DNA from: Desulfosarcinaceae bacterium
GTDB lineage: Bacteria; Desulfobacterota; Desulfobacteria; Desulfobacterales; Desulfosarcinaceae
Assembly: GCA_030066015.1 (NCBI GenBank)
Contig: JASJCL010000044.1
Location: forward strand, 1-37,843
Reading direction: 5' to 3'
Length of the DNA: 37,843 bases
Both the position numbers and the translations under genes were made by a program. This document shows, piece by piece, positions 24,421 to 32,608 of the stretch. Numbering within the stretch: position 1 is the first letter of the stretch; every line of letters begins with the position of its first letter. The notes under the pieces are model-generated. The model was not told the DNA's origin. It saw only the letters and a program-made list of their open reading frames with translations, and made no database searches.

Positions 24421-25722
24421 CTACGCGTAGCGGATGCGGGGGTTGAGGAAGGTATAGATGATGTCGGCCACCAGCTGGGTGCCCACGGCCAGCAGCACGA
24501 GGATCATGGCCCCGGCCTCCAGGGCGTTGATGTCCTTGAACAGGGCCGATTCGAGCAGGTACTTGCCCAGGCCCGGATAGCCGAACACCACCTCCACGAT
24601 CACGATGCCGCCCATCAGCCAGTTCACGTGCAGCATGATCACGGTGATGGGCGCCATCAGGGCGTTGCGCACCGCGTGCTTGAACACGATGCGCCAATAG
24701 GGCAGCCCCTTCAAATAGGCGGTGCGGATGTAAGGCGACTTCATCACCTCCACCATGGAGGCCCGGGTGATGCGCAGGATGTAGCCCAGCTCCACCAGGG
24801 TGAGGGTCAGCACCGGCAAAATCAGCATGTCCAGCCGCTCCCAGGGGGCCTTCTCACCGAAAACCGTGGCCCCGGGGACGATCTGCAGCCACACCGCCAT
24901 GATCAGGATCAGGAAGATACCGGTGGCGAACTCGGGGATCACCGAGAACATCATCCCGCCGATCGACAGGATGCGGTCCTTGAGCGAGCCCTCCTTGAGA
25001 CCGGCGATCATGCCCAGGAGCAGGGCCGTGGGCATCACGATGACAAAGGCGATGCCGGCCAGCACCACCGAGTTGCGCAGCCGGGTGAAGATGGTGTCGG
25101 CCACCGGGCGCCCGGTGCGCAGGCTCACGCCGGGATCCCCGCGGATAAAGCCTTTCTTCAGCGGGATGTACTCCACCGGACCGCCGGTGGTCTTCATCCA
25201 GCCGGTGCCCACCACAAAGGACCACACCTCGATGTCGGTGCCCTTCTCCCAGCGCACCACGTGGTTGGCCGTGTCCACCCCCCAGGCGAACTGGGCCCCA
25301 TCTGTGCCCGCCTGCCAGCGCTCGTTGTCCACGGATTCAACCGCCTCGCCGCCCGCCGCCGGCTGGGTGACGGCAATCAGGTCCTCACCGACCAGCTTCC
25401 AGCGCACCAGATCGCCGTTGGGCCGCACGGCCCACCAGTCCACAAACCCCTCCGCGTTGGTCACCCGCTTCAAGGCCAGGCCCACCTTGCCGTCGGCCAG
25501 CCAGTCGCTGCCCAAAAGCCAGTGGGTGTAGCGCACGTGGGCAGGCTTATCCAGGCCCATCTGAGCGAGGAAGCTGGCCTCCTGCTCCGGGGTGATGAAG
25601 GCCCCCAGCACGTTCTTGGCCACGTTGCCCGGAGAGGCCTCGGTGATCAAAAACACCGCCACCGACACCAGCAGCATGGTCAGCAGTAAAAGAAAAAAGC
25701 GCCTGACGATAAATTTGGCCAT
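24421..25722 (-). CDS. Peptide-type ABC transporter permease (DppB/OppB family) with large periplasmic insert
   Basis: A 433-residue permease, about 100 residues longer than usual DppB proteins. The first helix (FFLLLLTMLLVSVAVFLI) and the following periplasmic start GLDKPAHVRYTHWLLG are typical. The extra sequence at about 73-193 contains Trp-rich, repeated-looking segments (VDWWAVRPNGDLVRWKL, FAWGVDTANHVVRWEKG, EVWSFVVGTGWMKTTGG). The standard sequence then resumes (GDPGVSLRTGRPV), followed by the five-helix core with the EAA loop YIRTAYLKGLPYWRIVF. The insert would lie next to the binding protein and may be a docking or ligand-channelling module. ATG 25722 is chosen over the upstream GTG 25749; its ribosome site is weak. 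Second gene of the importer set, after the binding protein. Confidence 0.94.
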   Translation of the reverse strand: MAKFIVRRFFLLLLTMLLVSVAVFLITEASPGNVAKNVLGAFITPEQEASFLAQMGLDKPAHVRYTHWLLGSDWLADGKVGLALKRVTNAEGFVDWWAVRPNGDLVRWKLVGEDLIAVTQPAAGGEAVESVDNERWQAGTDGAQFAWGVDTANHVVRWEKGTDIEVWSFVVGTGWMKTTGGPVEYIPLKKGFIRGDPGVSLRTGRPVADTIFTRLRNSVVLAGIAFVIVMPTALLLGMIAGLKEGSLKDRILSIGGMMFSVIPEFATGIFLILIMAVWLQIVPGATVFGEKAPWERLDMLILPVLTLTLVELGYILRITRASMVEVMKSPYIRTAYLKGLPYWRIVFKHAVRNALMAPITVIMLHVNWLMGGIVIVEVVFGYPGLGKYLLESALFKDINALEAGAMILVLLAVGTQLVADIIYTFLNPRIRYA

Positions 25723-25799
25723 AACAACCGTCCAGGTTTCCGGCCACACCGCCGATCCAGGCGGGGCGGTGGGCGGCGAAGGTGTTCACCGGCGGCGGC

Positions 25800-25822
25800 G
25801 AGCGGGCGCGGCGCGCCCGCTC
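25800..25822 (-). other. Intercistronic GC hairpin after the binding-protein gene
   Basis: A perfect 10-bp stem (GAGCGGGCGC 25800-25809 with 25813-25822) and a 3-nt loop, 13 nt after the binding-protein stop and without a U-tract. Such hairpins commonly protect the upstream mRNA, so binding protein is made in excess over permease. Confidence 0.6.
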
Positions 25823-25834
25823 TGCCGGATCGCC

Positions 25835-27490
25835 TTAGCTCTCCAGCCAAGCCTCATTGAACAGCATGTAGAGGTTGGGGTGGGCGGTGATCTGCTTGAG
25901 CTTTTGGCTGGCGCACATCCAGGAGTTCATCCAATAGGCGATGCCGATGGAGCCGCGTTCTTGCTGGATCTTCTCCAGTTCACAGAAAATCTGACGCCGG
26001 GCCTCCACGTCGAGGGTGCCATTGGCCTTGACCAGCAGTTCGCTGAACTCGGGGTCCACCCAGCGGGTTTCATTCCAGGAGACGGGCTTGCCCTCCTCGT
26101 CGGCGATGTAGGCCAGGTTGAGGATCATGGTGCCCAAGGGCCGGTGGGTCCAGGGTGTGATGCCCAGGGGAACCTCGGTCCATTTCTCCCAGTACTGGCT
26201 GGTGGGCATGGTCTTGATGTTGATCCGAATGCCGGCGGGCAGGGCATCTTGTTTGAGCACCTCGGCGTATCGGACCACGTCGGTCCATTCAGAGGCCACC
26301 GCCAGATCGACCGCCAGCCCCTTGGGGTAGCCCGCTTCGGCCAAGAGCTGTTTCGCCCGGCTGGGATCGTATGCCGGTGTCGCCACCTGGCAATACTCCG
26401 GGTGGCTGGGATAGACGTGGGTGTCCTGCCCCTGCATGCCCTCGCCTTCGAAGGCCAAGGCCAGAATCTTCTCCCGGTTTTGGCACAGTTTCAGCGCCAG
26501 GCGCACCCGATTGTCGCTGAAGGGTTTCTGGTCCACCCGCATCCGCAGCACTCTGGTGGTACCTGTGGTCACCGGCAGGACCTGGATATGGGCGTCGCTC
26601 TTGACCGATTTCATCACCACTGGTCCGGGGTTGTCGGAGGCGTCGATCATATGGACCTCGCCCGATTTCAACGCCGCGATCTGGGGCGCCAGGTCGCCGC
26701 CCAGATCGATAAACTGCATGCCGTCCAGGTAGGGCAGCGGTTTGCCGTCGACGCCCTTTTGCCAGTAGTCCTTGCGCGCCTTGAGGATGGCAACTTCGCC
26801 CTCCTTGTAAGTCTCGAGCGTGTAGGGTCCGGTGCCCACCGGGGCGCGCAGAAAATCCCCTTCGAAGCTCTTGTGATGCAGCACCATGGCTGGATAGTGG
26901 AAGAGATGTTCGGGCAAGGCGATTTCAGGCCGCTTTAAGTGCAGCCGGACCGTGTGATCGTCCACTTTCTCAACCCCGCTGGGATCGAGGTACCCCCCGA
27001 TCAGGCCGTACATGGAAGACTTGACCTCCTTGTCGAGCCACTGGTTGAAGGTGAACACCACGTCGTCGGCCACAAACCGATCTCCGTTGTTCCAGGTGAC
27101 CCCCTGGCGCAGGTTGAGGGTCCAGGTCTTGAGATCTTCACTGGCGTTCCAGCTGCTCAGCAGCATGGGCTTGGTGATGTTGTCCGCACCGAACCAGGTC
27201 AGATATTCGGCGACCTGACGGAGGATATTGGAGGGCATGATCCAGGAGAATTGGGCCGGATGGGTGATCTTCTGAATCTGGCAGGCAACCTTCAACACAC
27301 CGCCGCGCTGCGGACTCGCCGCCCAAGCGTTTTTGGGCAAAGGCAGTCCGGACAGGGCGTAGGCTGTTCCGGTGGAAAGCCCCAGCAGCGACGCATACCT
27401 TAGGAAGGCACGTCGCGACAGGGCGCCGTTCTGCAGATCTCGCTTCAATTGGTGAATGCCCGGATGCATCGATTTCGAATCGGTGGTCAT
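25835..27490 (-). CDS. Peptide-type ABC transporter substrate-binding protein (SBP family 5), Tat-exported
   Basis: A 551-residue periplasmic receptor of the DppA/OppA class. The signal carries a twin-arginine motif (LSRRAFLRYASLLGLSTG, RR at 26-27) after an unusually long N-region, with likely cleavage after AWA near residue 57. Family blocks include WTLNLRQGVTWNNGDRFVADDVVF, VRLHLKRPEIALPEHL and LLAEAGYPKG. Class members carry peptides, opines, amines or glycosides, so the fold does not fix the ligand; context (MttB enzymes, racemases) suggests an N-methylated amino acid or related amine. ATG 27490 is preceded by GGAGG four nt upstream. First gene of the importer, following MttB copy B by 80 nt. 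Confidence 0.95.
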   Translation of the reverse strand: MTTDSKSMHPGIHQLKRDLQNGALSRRAFLRYASLLGLSTGTAYALSGLPLPKNAWAASPQRGGVLKVACQIQKITHPAQFSWIMPSNILRQVAEYLTWFGADNITKPMLLSSWNASEDLKTWTLNLRQGVTWNNGDRFVADDVVFTFNQWLDKEVKSSMYGLIGGYLDPSGVEKVDDHTVRLHLKRPEIALPEHLFHYPAMVLHHKSFEGDFLRAPVGTGPYTLETYKEGEVAILKARKDYWQKGVDGKPLPYLDGMQFIDLGGDLAPQIAALKSGEVHMIDASDNPGPVVMKSVKSDAHIQVLPVTTGTTRVLRMRVDQKPFSDNRVRLALKLCQNREKILALAFEGEGMQGQDTHVYPSHPEYCQVATPAYDPSRAKQLLAEAGYPKGLAVDLAVASEWTDVVRYAEVLKQDALPAGIRINIKTMPTSQYWEKWTEVPLGITPWTHRPLGTMILNLAYIADEEGKPVSWNETRWVDPEFSELLVKANGTLDVEARRQIFCELEKIQQERGSIGIAYWMNSWMCASQKLKQITAHPNLYMLFNEAWLES

Positions 27491-27570
27491 GGCGCCTCCT
27501 CTGCGGATGTTTGCGTTCAATGATCTATCGTCATCGACCGGCTGCTGGCCGGCCGGGGTTCGCCCAAAGC

Positions 27571-28998
27571 TCAGCGGGACATGTAGCGCTCATGAAGGTG
27601 AGACAGCTCCTGCCGAACCGTTTCATTTAGTTCGGGCACCTCGTGGGTGTCCAAAATGTGAGCGATTTTCTCCCGTATTTTGGTGCGGATCTGCGACGCC
27701 GCGGGTTGGTTCATCTGACGGCTGAATAGATGGGGGTAGAACACACTGCGGAAATGCTGCAGGGTATGCGGCTCGTTCAGATACTGTCCGCCCGGCCCAA
27801 CCGCTTCGATCACTTCCAGGCAGAGTGCCTCGGTATCTACGCTGATGCCCCGGCCGTAGTGCGTGAGCATCTCGATCACTTCGTCGGCCAATACGACCAG
27901 TTCCGGGCAGACGCTGTTGCAGTGATCGGCCACGCCGATGTCGTGAACGATGTTGGCCTTGCTGAGGATGGTGGAGAAAATCTCCATCGTCGCCTCGCTG
28001 ACTGCCTGCTCGTCCAGCGTCTTGGCGTCGGTGCAGCCGGCCGTGCCGTAAAAGGGCAGACTGTAGTAGTTCGCCATCTCGGAGGCGGCCGCCACCAATA
28101 GGTGAAATTCGGCGGCACCGTAGCTGCCGATGGTGGTTTTCATGTCCATGATCGAGGGCATGGCCCCATAGATGAATGGTGCGCCGTCGGTGACCAACTG
28201 GGTGATCACAAGGCCCACCAGGACCTCCGCATTGCACTGGGCCAGCGCGCCGGCGGGGCTCATGGGTGCGGTCCCTCCCATCATGCAGTAGGGCATGTAG
28301 ACGACGGGAATGCGGTGTTCGGCGCTGATCCAAAGTTTTTCAGTGCTCTCCACAGGATGGGTCAAGGGCGGGATCGGTTCGCAGTAATTGAAGATAAAGG
28401 GCCTTTGGGCCAGTGCGTCATGCCCGCCGGCGACAATGGCAGCCATGTCGATGATCTCTTGGAGAGATGCGATATCGTTGGTGCTGAAGTTGATGGTTTT
28501 GTCGAAATGCCGAACCGTTTCCAGAAATGTAATCTGGCTCTGGACTTCCGGATGGACGTCTTTGGACATCCCCACGGAGAGAATGAAACGCAGGTTGGGC
28601 AGTGCAGCGGCAATCTTGCACATGGTGGCCGTGTCGTTTTTCAGGAAATCACGGGTGGCGCCCGTCTCCGGGTCGACGTATGCCAGTTGGTCGGCATGGG
28701 TGCCGAAGTACACCGGATTGTTCGCGTCGAGGACCATATTCGGTTCACCATCTCGCGTGTAGAGCGTCAACGACTTGGGGACGCTCTCCAGGGCCTGCTC
28801 CACCAAGGTCGCCGGGATTCGCATCCGCCCATCCGCACCACTTGCAGCGCCCGCCTCGCGAAGGCGTTGGCAGGTGCGCTCTCCGGTGATGATCATGCCG
28901 ACCTTTTCGATGAGGTGAAGACTGGCCGCGTGAATCCGCTCAATCTTCTCTTTGCTGAGAATGTCGAAGGAGATGTTCCGAGGGATGGCTGAATGCAT
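27571..28998 (-). CDS. MttB-superfamily (non-pyrrolysine) methylamine/betaine methyltransferase, copy B
   Basis: A second 475-residue MttB-family protein, the same length as copy A but clearly divergent from it. N-terminal SKEKIERIHAASLHLIEKVGM corresponds to the family's first helix. The central CMMGGTAPMSPAGALAQCNAEVL and FIYGAMPSIMDMKT blocks and the later EAVGPGGQYLNEPHTLQHFR are conserved. The open frame has no amber codon. It is expected to transfer a methyl group from a quaternary or tertiary amine to a corrinoid protein, none of which is encoded nearby. ATG 28998 follows GAGG at suitable spacing; an upstream in-frame ATG (29019) has no ribosome site. It lies between a racemase-family gene (291 nt upstream) and the ABC binding protein. 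Confidence 0.88.
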   Translation of the reverse strand: MHSAIPRNISFDILSKEKIERIHAASLHLIEKVGMIITGERTCQRLREAGAASGADGRMRIPATLVEQALESVPKSLTLYTRDGEPNMVLDANNPVYFGTHADQLAYVDPETGATRDFLKNDTATMCKIAAALPNLRFILSVGMSKDVHPEVQSQITFLETVRHFDKTINFSTNDIASLQEIIDMAAIVAGGHDALAQRPFIFNYCEPIPPLTHPVESTEKLWISAEHRIPVVYMPYCMMGGTAPMSPAGALAQCNAEVLVGLVITQLVTDGAPFIYGAMPSIMDMKTTIGSYGAAEFHLLVAAASEMANYYSLPFYGTAGCTDAKTLDEQAVSEATMEIFSTILSKANIVHDIGVADHCNSVCPELVVLADEVIEMLTHYGRGISVDTEALCLEVIEAVGPGGQYLNEPHTLQHFRSVFYPHLFSRQMNQPAASQIRTKIREKIAHILDTHEVPELNETVRQELSHLHERYMSR

Positions 28999-29289
28999 GA
29001 TCGATTCCTCAAGACGCATGGCGTCAGGGTTGATGGCGAGGGCCTGTGGGTGGCGATAACATCCGTCCCCTTTCAGCCACTTGCCCGGGCGCTCGCGCGA
29101 GAGCACGGCGCCATAACAGGAAGAAGAGTGGCGCATAACCCAGCGCCGCCGTCAGTCCAGACCAGCCGATCGATGGGGGATATCCGGCGGCCGCATTTCA
29201 CCTTCACAAATGCGCCCATCAGCGATGACGCCGCCGCCAAGCCGTGCGGTGTGGGCTGTCTTGGCAACCAATCGCAGTGCAGCGCCAGT

Positions 29290-30057
29290 TTAGATAAATC
29301 CCTCGAAACTGCGGCGCACGACTGCCCTTTGGATCCAGTCGATCATGCTGATGAAGTCGAAGACCGGACGCCGAATCCGATGTTGAATCATGTGCGCATA
29401 GGGTGGCATGTCCGAGCATTCCAGCAGCAACGCGCCGATCTCCGGATGGCGGTCGACGAAGGCGGCCGCGAGGTCGCAGAGTTCTTCACCGAGCCGGCGG
29501 CTGTTAAACTCGCCGGTGCACTCCAGGATGCCCCGAAAATCTTCGATATCTTGGGCACCAACGATCTTGATGCGCGCAAAGTCCGCAATCCCGCATTGAC
29601 GCAGGGTCGTCTCGGTAAGGGCGCTCTCCTTGGCACAGAGGATCCCGACGCTCTGCGCCGGTGCTAGGCTCTGCTGAATGAGCGGCACCTGGAGCATGCT
29701 GGATAGAAACACCGGCACACTCAACGCTTCGGCGGCCGCTTGTTGGTAGTTGGCAAAATAGCCGCAGGCGCCGACAATGGCGCGAGCCCCCTGACGGATG
29801 AGCTCATTGGCGCCGTCCAGAATATGGTCGAGGAGGCTGGGGTCCCCGGCATGAATCATGGGGATGGAGGTCCCGCGCAGGACCTTGTACATGACGGGAT
29901 AGGGATAGGTGCAGGCGTTGGCGACATTGCCCGGCAACAGCGGGTACCACAAATCCAGTACCAGAATGCCGATGGCGGCGCCGGCGACGGCCTGGCCGGG
30001 CGGTTGACGATAGGTTTCGTCCGGATCCCCCGGTCCTCTGAAATGGGCGTAGCTCAA
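29290..30057 (-). CDS. Asp/Glu/hydantoin racemase superfamily protein (copy 2)
   Basis: A 255-residue paralogue of the protein at 15134-15922. The predicted catalytic cysteines are C98 in VGACGYFANYQ and C214 in LLECSDMPPYA. Shared landmarks are PGNVANACTYPYPV near residue 45 and VPVFLSSMLQVPLIQ near 115. The start is TTG 30057, preceded by GGAAAGGA about 10 nt upstream; no ATG or GTG lies suitably close. The gene follows the aminotransferase by 82 nt and precedes MttB copy B, so each methyltransferase region has its own racemase-like protein. This suggests separate substrates or stereoisomers. The reaction itself (racemisation, isomerisation or decarboxylation) cannot be settled from sequence. 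Confidence 0.85.
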   Translation of the reverse strand: MSYAHFRGPGDPDETYRQPPGQAVAGAAIGILVLDLWYPLLPGNVANACTYPYPVMYKVLRGTSIPMIHAGDPSLLDHILDGANELIRQGARAIVGACGYFANYQQAAAEALSVPVFLSSMLQVPLIQQSLAPAQSVGILCAKESALTETTLRQCGIADFARIKIVGAQDIEDFRGILECTGEFNSRRLGEELCDLAAAFVDRHPEIGALLLECSDMPPYAHMIQHRIRRPVFDFISMIDWIQRAVVRRSFEGFI

Positions 30058-30139
30058 ACGTCGGGTCCTTTCCTTGTCGGCAAGCTATCTGCTGCCATTT
30101 TTGGGCATGCGTCGTCGCTGGATCCCGCCCCCGGCGGTA

Positions 30140-31465
30140 TCATCGACCACCCGTTGGCCCATGTGCGATCAACAATTGGGACTCTTCCCGTGCAAATCTC
30201 AGCCACCCCTCCCTATCCACGGCCGCCGCTGCCAAGCGGCGGACGCCCGTCATCAGCGTCGCGGTGTCGGAGGCGAGCGAAATGCGCAGATAGTGCTGCC
30301 CGAAACTACCGTTGATGCCGAATGCCGCACGATCCAGCGTCGCCACGCCATGCCGGTAGAGGGCAAACAACTGAAACATGGTGGACGGATCCACGGGTTG
30401 GCATCCCGGACGCAGCAGCGCCTCATAGCGCTCCATGATATCCAGGTGGCGGATGACGCCGGCGATGTTGGGAAAGGCGTAGAAGGCACCGGCGGGCTTG
30501 ACACATCGAACGCCGGGGATTTCGTTTAAGGCGTCGATGACCCTGTCCCGCCGCCGCTCAAATTCGGCCGTCATCTTCGACACGATCTCATCGTTCTGGG
30601 CATCGTCGATGGCCTGCTGGGCGGCGCGCTGAATAAACGGCGGCACGCAGGAATAGGTGTTGATGTTCCATTGACGAAAAATCTGCGCTTCTTCGACGGA
30701 CGGCAGAACCGCGTATCCCACTCGCCAGCCCGTCATGGCATATGTCTTCGAGTGGCTGTTCAATAAAATGGTGTGGGCCCTCATCTCCGGCAGGGAAAGG
30801 ATGCTCTCATGGCGCCGACCATCGAAGAGGATCTTCTCGTACACTTCATCGGACAGTATTCTGAATTGGGGATGTGCGCGCTCTTTTAACAAGGTCGCGA
30901 TGGCGACCAGATCATCTTTGGTGAGGACGCCGCCGGTGGGGTTTGAGGGAGAATTGAGAATGATCAGCTTGGTGTTCTCGGATATCAGTGGCGCGAGGTC
31001 GTCCAGGTCGAGGCGAAACGATCGCTCCTCTTTGAGCATCATGGGGCGTGGAATCGCTTCCACGAATTTGATCCAGGACTCATAAATGGGGAACCCCGGG
31101 TTGGGATAGATGACCTCGTCACCCGGGTCGACGTAAGTGAGAACGCTGTACCCGATGGGCGGCTTGCCCCCGCAGGTGACCACCACCTGGTCGGGATCAA
31201 CCCGGACACCGCGCGATTTGAAGACGCTAGCGGCGATCGACCGACGGAGCGACAACAGCCCCTGTGGATCGCAATAGTGTGCGTCTCCAGCCGCAATGGC
31301 TTGGCAGGCCGCTTGGTTGATATTGGGGGCACTGTCGAAGTCGGGTTCACCCAAGTTGAGTTTGATCACCGAGGTGCCGAGTGCTTCAGCGCGGCGAATG
31401 TCATCGCCAACTTTGAACGCATTCTCGCTTCCCAACAACAGCATACGCTTGGCGGTGAGTGTCAT
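30140..31465 (-). CDS. PLP-dependent class I aminotransferase (AspC/ArAT-like)
   Basis: A 441-residue fold-type I aminotransferase. Landmarks are KLNLGEPDF at 35-43, the substrate-side NSPSNPTGGVL at 171-181, LSDEVYEKILFDG near 204-216 and the PLP lysine K240 in NSHSKTYAMTGWRVGY; QHYLRISLA near the C-terminus has the alpha-carboxylate arginine. A ~40-residue C-terminal extension (VRRLAAAAVDREGWLRF and onward) exceeds the common ~395-residue length. ATG 31465 has AAGG upstream. It starts 19 nt after the PanB-like gene stop and precedes a racemase-family gene, so it probably deaminates an amino acid arising from methyl-group removal, giving a 2-oxo acid. Substrate unknown. Confidence 0.93.
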   Translation of the reverse strand: MTLTAKRMLLLGSENAFKVGDDIRRAEALGTSVIKLNLGEPDFDSAPNINQAACQAIAAGDAHYCDPQGLLSLRRSIAASVFKSRGVRVDPDQVVVTCGGKPPIGYSVLTYVDPGDEVIYPNPGFPIYESWIKFVEAIPRPMMLKEERSFRLDLDDLAPLISENTKLIILNSPSNPTGGVLTKDDLVAIATLLKERAHPQFRILSDEVYEKILFDGRRHESILSLPEMRAHTILLNSHSKTYAMTGWRVGYAVLPSVEEAQIFRQWNINTYSCVPPFIQRAAQQAIDDAQNDEIVSKMTAEFERRRDRVIDALNEIPGVRCVKPAGAFYAFPNIAGVIRHLDIMERYEALLRPGCQPVDPSTMFQLFALYRHGVATLDRAAFGINGSFGQHYLRISLASDTATLMTGVRRLAAAAVDREGWLRFAREESQLLIAHGPTGGR

Positions 31466-31483
31466 GATCAGCCTTGTCTGGGG

Positions 31484-32338
31484 TCAGGTTTCGTTTTCCA
31501 ACAGATTCAACAAACCGGCGAACTCGCCCTCCACCATCTGGTAGGTGTGCTCCTCGCCGGGAAAGCGGCCCTGTCGCACGTCATCGATGTAGTCGCCGAA
31601 GACGGATTCGATCTGGCTGCCCAGTTCCGCATAGCGTTTCACGAATTTGGGCGTAAACGCTTGGAAAATACCAAGCACATCGCTGCAGATCATGAGCTGG
31701 CCGTCGCCGTCGATGCCCGCGCCAATGCTGTAGACGGGGATACGCAAGTCGTTTCGGATGATCTTGCAAACCTCCGGAGGAACCGCTTCCACCAGCAGAG
31801 CGAAGGCGCCCGCCTCCTGGATGGCCCGCGCGTCTTGGATCAATTCAAGGGCCGTTTCGGCCGTGCGGCCTTGCGCTTTGAATCCGCCCAGCTGCCCCGA
31901 ACTCTGTGGCGTCAATCCAATATGGCCCATCACCAACATGCCGCCGTCGGCAATGGCTTTGATCTGCGGGCAAGCCCGGATGCCGCCCTCCAGCTTGATG
32001 GCATCGGCACCGGCTTCCTTGTGAAAACGGCCGGCGTTGCGCACCGCCGCTTCGACGCTCACTTGGTAGGAGAGAAAGGGCATGTCGCCGATCACAAAGG
32101 TGTTGGGCGCCGCCCGACGCACCGCCTCGCTGTGGCAAATGCATTGATCCATGGTGACTGGCACCGTTCCCTCGTAGCCATAGACACACATGCCGAGGGA
32201 ATCCCCCACGAGGAGCATGTCCATCCCCGCTTTCTCGGCGAACTGGGCGGTGGGGTAGTCATAGGCCGTGATCCAGACGGCTTTCTCTCCAGCGGTCTTC
32301 ATCCGCTGCAGATCGAAACGGGTCAATTTTTTTTTCAT
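31484..32338 (-). CDS. panB: 3-methyl-2-oxobutanoate hydroxymethyltransferase (PanB family)
   Basis: PanB transfers a hydroxymethyl group from 5,10-methylene-tetrahydrofolate to 2-oxoisovalerate, giving ketopantoate. The 284-residue protein keeps the metal and active-site residues: D46 in LLVGDSLGM, D85 in IGDMPFLSY, K115 and E117 in AIKLEGG and the catalytic E184 in LLVEAVPPEV. The GHIGLTPQ motif is also present. ATG 32338 follows AAAGGA; the frame is open further upstream but without a plausible start. It is the first gene of a long amine-utilisation operon under an AraC-type regulator rather than near panC/panD. It may therefore be a paralogue acting on another 2-oxo acid, or handling methylene-folate released by demethylation. 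Ordinary pantothenate synthesis cannot be excluded. Confidence 0.92.
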   Translation of the reverse strand: MKKKLTRFDLQRMKTAGEKAVWITAYDYPTAQFAEKAGMDMLLVGDSLGMCVYGYEGTVPVTMDQCICHSEAVRRAAPNTFVIGDMPFLSYQVSVEAAVRNAGRFHKEAGADAIKLEGGIRACPQIKAIADGGMLVMGHIGLTPQSSGQLGGFKAQGRTAETALELIQDARAIQEAGAFALLVEAVPPEVCKIIRNDLRIPVYSIGAGIDGDGQLMICSDVLGIFQAFTPKFVKRYAELGSQIESVFGDYIDDVRQGRFPGEEHTYQMVEGEFAGLLNLLENET

Positions 32339-32608
32339 GATCGGCGTCCTTTCAATATGCGGCGGATTTCGACCGGGGTCTGTCCCGATCGAGCGGCTAG
32401 GGCGGCGGTAAAACTGCTCGCGGCCACCTGACGAACATTCACTTTCTGGGGAATCAGGTAACAACAAAATCTAAAAAAAGAATTGAACAGGATGGACGTG
32501 TTTCAGTATAAAAACGACACGCTCACAGCGCCCAGGTGCACCACCAGATCCCGCATAAGGCCTTGTGATTACATCAACATATAGTATAAATCGCCGGTTT
32601 CGAGTGCC
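32339..32608. promoter_or_regulatory. Divergent control region of the amine operon and its regulator
   Basis: 270 nt between two divergent starts. An inverted repeat ACCTGA (32426-32431), 22 nt, TCAGGT (32454-32459) lies on the operon side. An A-rich tract (32460-32510) contains minus-strand TATACT, a possible operon -10 without a clear -35. A symmetric GGTGCACC word sits near 32535-32542. These are candidate sites for the adjacent AraC-type regulator. Confidence 0.45.
32563..32590 (+). promoter_or_regulatory. Candidate promoter of the AraC-type regulator gene
   Basis: TTGTGA (32563-32568), 16 nt, TATAAA (32585-32590). Transcription would begin only about a dozen bases before the ATG at 32609, giving a very short leader, which fits the absence of a clear ribosome site. 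Confidence 0.45.

Noticed and set aside
23953-25689. A 578-codon plus-strand frame opposite the ABC permeases
   Set aside because: A His/Gln/Gly/Asp-rich translation typical of an antisense shadow; the opposite strand carries two permeases with EAA loops.
19544-28998. Pyrrolysine-encoding mttB genes
   Set aside because: Both MttB-family frames run to a single stop and full family length with no internal TAG to read through.
28999-29289. Gene in the gap between MttB copy B and racemase copy 2
   Set aside because: No frame with a ribosome site or protein-like composition; only a 10-bp CTCGCGCGAG palindrome, which is expected in GC-rich DNA.
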